Shown here: one piece after another, positions 62,731-64,000 of the stretch
How positions within the stretch are numbered: the stretch's first letter is position 1
Layout of the letters: each line of letters opens with the position of its first letter
Origin: Pelosinus propionicus DSM 13327
GTDB lineage: Bacteria; Bacillota; Negativicutes; DSM-13327
Length of the DNA: 64,000 bases
NCBI RefSeq assembly: GCF_900114615.1
Contig: NZ_FOTS01000005.1
Location: 1 to 64,000 of the forward strand
Direction: 5' to 3'
Translations under genes and position numbers: made by a program
Notes under the pieces: model-generated
Told to the model about the DNA's origin: nothing
Database searches by the model: none
The model's input: only the letters and a program-made list of their open reading frames with translations

Positions 62731-64000
62731 TTGAGAGAGTTTAAGTATAATAAGATATTATTACTGTGCATCGTCATCGGTCTAGCAGCAGCTTTAACCA
62801 TTGTCTGGCAGCGCCATAAAATAGAAGAAAGCAGCACGATCATTGAGATGGTTATGGAGTATGAAGATGTTGTGGAATTGGCTCAGCTTGAGGGAGTTCC
62901 GACTGACCATGTAATGCAGCGCATGAAAGAAGCTGGAATTACTTCTCTGGCGGTATATGAGACTACACTGGAGAAATTAAATAAAAGCGGCAAGGTAGCT
63001 GTTTTGTCGGGTGCCCAATTGATGCAGCAGTATTATACAGGCATGCAGGGAGATGTAGTTTGGCGTAACTTGATAGAAACAGGCCGCATTCAAGCAGAAG
63101 ATGTTTATGTTGTTGGACGTGATCCGCAAGTTTTTGCGGAAGTAAAGGAAGATCTAATTGAAAGGTTAAGCCCTGAGAGAGTAACAGTCCTTGACAGCCA
63201 GCGTCAGATTTTAGCTGTGAAAGCAAATTATGAAAAAGTAGTAAAATGGAATCTTGGCTTGCCCTCCGATGAAATGCGGTATGTATCTGGCCAAGGATTT
63301 TATATAGTAGCAAGGCCGAGCAATTATACTAAAGTGGAAAAAGAAAATGTAGAAGGCGTATTCGACCGATTGTCAGGGATTGAAAATGTTTCTGCACTGA
63401 TATTTGTTGGTGATGAGGCTTTGGGGTATCCTGATTTGCTGCCTTTGACTTTGGAGAAGGTCAAAGGCAAACAACTGACATTAGGGTTAATTGAACATCC
63501 TTTGCAATTGCAATTTTTTAAACAAGAGGGACTTGTCCCTATGGCTATCGCTAATGATTACAAAGCAGCTCGTGTATATGTGATTCCTAAAGATGAACAA
63601 CCTAAATTAAAATCAGCCGAAGCAGTACAGCGTTGGATTGTAACGGATCAAGAACGCAATATACGCATTAATCTGCTTCGAAAATATGATAAAGCAGAAC
63701 CAGGTAAAACTCTTTTAGAAACGAATTTGGAGTATGTAGCCAATGTGAGAGATGGCCTAATTGCCAGTGGTTTTTCTATTGGTAAAGCTGGAGTCTTTCA
63801 TCCCTATTTTCCTAATATCTTTTTATTAGTGGCAATTACAGTTGGAGCTGTGGCTGCGGGAGTATTATTTTTATCTTTAGTGCGTCCGTTTCCTGTCGGC
63901 TATCAATATGCATTATTTCTTTTACTCTCTCTTGTCTTTGCATTTCCCTTGCTAAAAGGCAGTGGCAATGCAGTGCGTCAGGCAGTAGCTTTATGTAGTG
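62731..64000 (+). CDS. DUF5693 family membrane protein (3' end outside the window)
   Basis: The frame is open from a TTG at 62731 to the window end, giving 423 residues so far. An N-terminal anchor (ILLLCIVIGLAAALTIVW) is followed by a soluble domain with VVELAQLEGVPTDHVMQRMK, MKEAGITSLAVYETTLEKLN, YVVGRDPQVFAEVKEDL and LPLTLEKVKGKQLTLGLIEH. From about residue 355 multiple membrane spans begin (IFLLVAITVGAVAAGVLFLS). This is the DUF5693 layout of Firmicutes; in many genomes such a gene precedes csaB, a cell-wall pyruvyl transferase. AAGGTGGG lies 11 bases upstream of the start, which is a little far, and no better start is seen. Confidence 0.82.
   Translation, partial: MREFKYNKILLLCIVIGLAAALTIVWQRHKIEESSTIIEMVMEYEDVVELAQLEGVPTDHVMQRMKEAGITSLAVYETTLEKLNKSGKVAVLSGAQLMQQYYTGMQGDVVWRNLIETGRIQAEDVYVVGRDPQVFAEVKEDLIERLSPERVTVLDSQRQILAVKANYEKVVKWNLGLPSDEMRYVSGQGFYIVARPSNYTKVEKENVEGVFDRLSGIENVSALIFVGDEALGYPDLLPLTLEKVKGKQLTLGLIEHPLQLQFFKQEGLVPMAIANDYKAARVYVIPKDEQPKLKSAEAVQRWIVTDQERNIRINLLRKYDKAEPGKTLLETNLEYVANVRDGLIASGFSIGKAGVFHPYFPNIFLLVAITVGAVAAGVLFLSLVRPFPVGYQYALFLLLSLVFAFPLLKGSGNAVRQAVALCS

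Overview
The window looks like a chromosomal segment of a motile, anaerobic, low-GC diderm Firmicute of the class Negativicutes (Pelosinus/Sporomusa-like). This is inferred from four things. Flagellar genes and long-form HPF/SecA/RF2 genes of Firmicutes type are present. A minus-strand gene encodes an apparent outer-membrane beta-barrel protein. There is an exported [FeFe]-hydrogenase. Ribosome-binding sites are strong AGGAGG types and several starts are TTG or GTG. No tRNA, rRNA, CRISPR array, transposase or phage gene was seen.

Region 1 (1-6.3 kb) is the late flagellar filament block: the 3' end of flagellin, flaG, fliD, a small Rrf2-like winged-helix protein, an unknown helical protein, a first Maf/DUF115 motility accessory factor, fliS and a FliT-like chaperone.

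Region 2 (6.3-46.3 kb) is a roughly 40 kb flagellin glycosylation island, all on the plus strand and full of ATGA/TAATG overlaps. It opens with a legionaminic acid set (legB, a glycosyltransferase, legC, legG, legI, legH). A second Maf protein follows, then the start of a pseudaminic acid set (pseB, pseC, a SpsF/PseF-like cytidylyltransferase). The middle (18.5-33.7 kb) is visibly more A/T-rich and mosaic. It holds an FkbM methyltransferase, WbqC, two further methyltransferases, an epimerase, an ATP-grasp ligase, a phosphoesterase, two tandem glycosidase-fold proteins, a DegT aminotransferase, glycosyltransferases, a DUF1796 protein and at least one methyltransferase remnant. The right part holds more glycosyltransferases, a GNAT acetyltransferase, an epimerase/ATP-grasp fusion, pseI, a CBS-nucleotidyltransferase like PtmE, and a legF-type CMP-sugar synthetase. 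Together these point to two nonulosonic acids, further tailored, and loaded onto flagellin by the two Maf proteins. No PseG was recognised.

Region 3 (46.3-52.3 kb) begins with a sigma-A promoter and an apparently structured leader RNA of about 250 nt ahead of a zinc-ribbon gene. Three tandem paralogous amino-acid-binding lipoproteins follow, each with its own promoter and terminator. Then come the outer-membrane protein gene and a permease/ATPase pair behind a perfect consensus promoter.

Region 4 (52.4-64 kb) is housekeeping: a cold-shock gene, hpf, secA, prfB with its programmed +1 frameshift, a DUF2993/LmeA-like gene, and a DUF5693 membrane protein cut off by the window end. Between hpf and secA sits a three-gene cassette for a Tat-exported, probably lipid-anchored [FeFe]-hydrogenase with an HybA-like iron-sulfur subunit and an NrfD/HybB-like quinone-reactive membrane subunit. 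Two copies of an imperfect palindromic repeat and related CTCTGTG-type inverted repeats lie in intergenic gaps.
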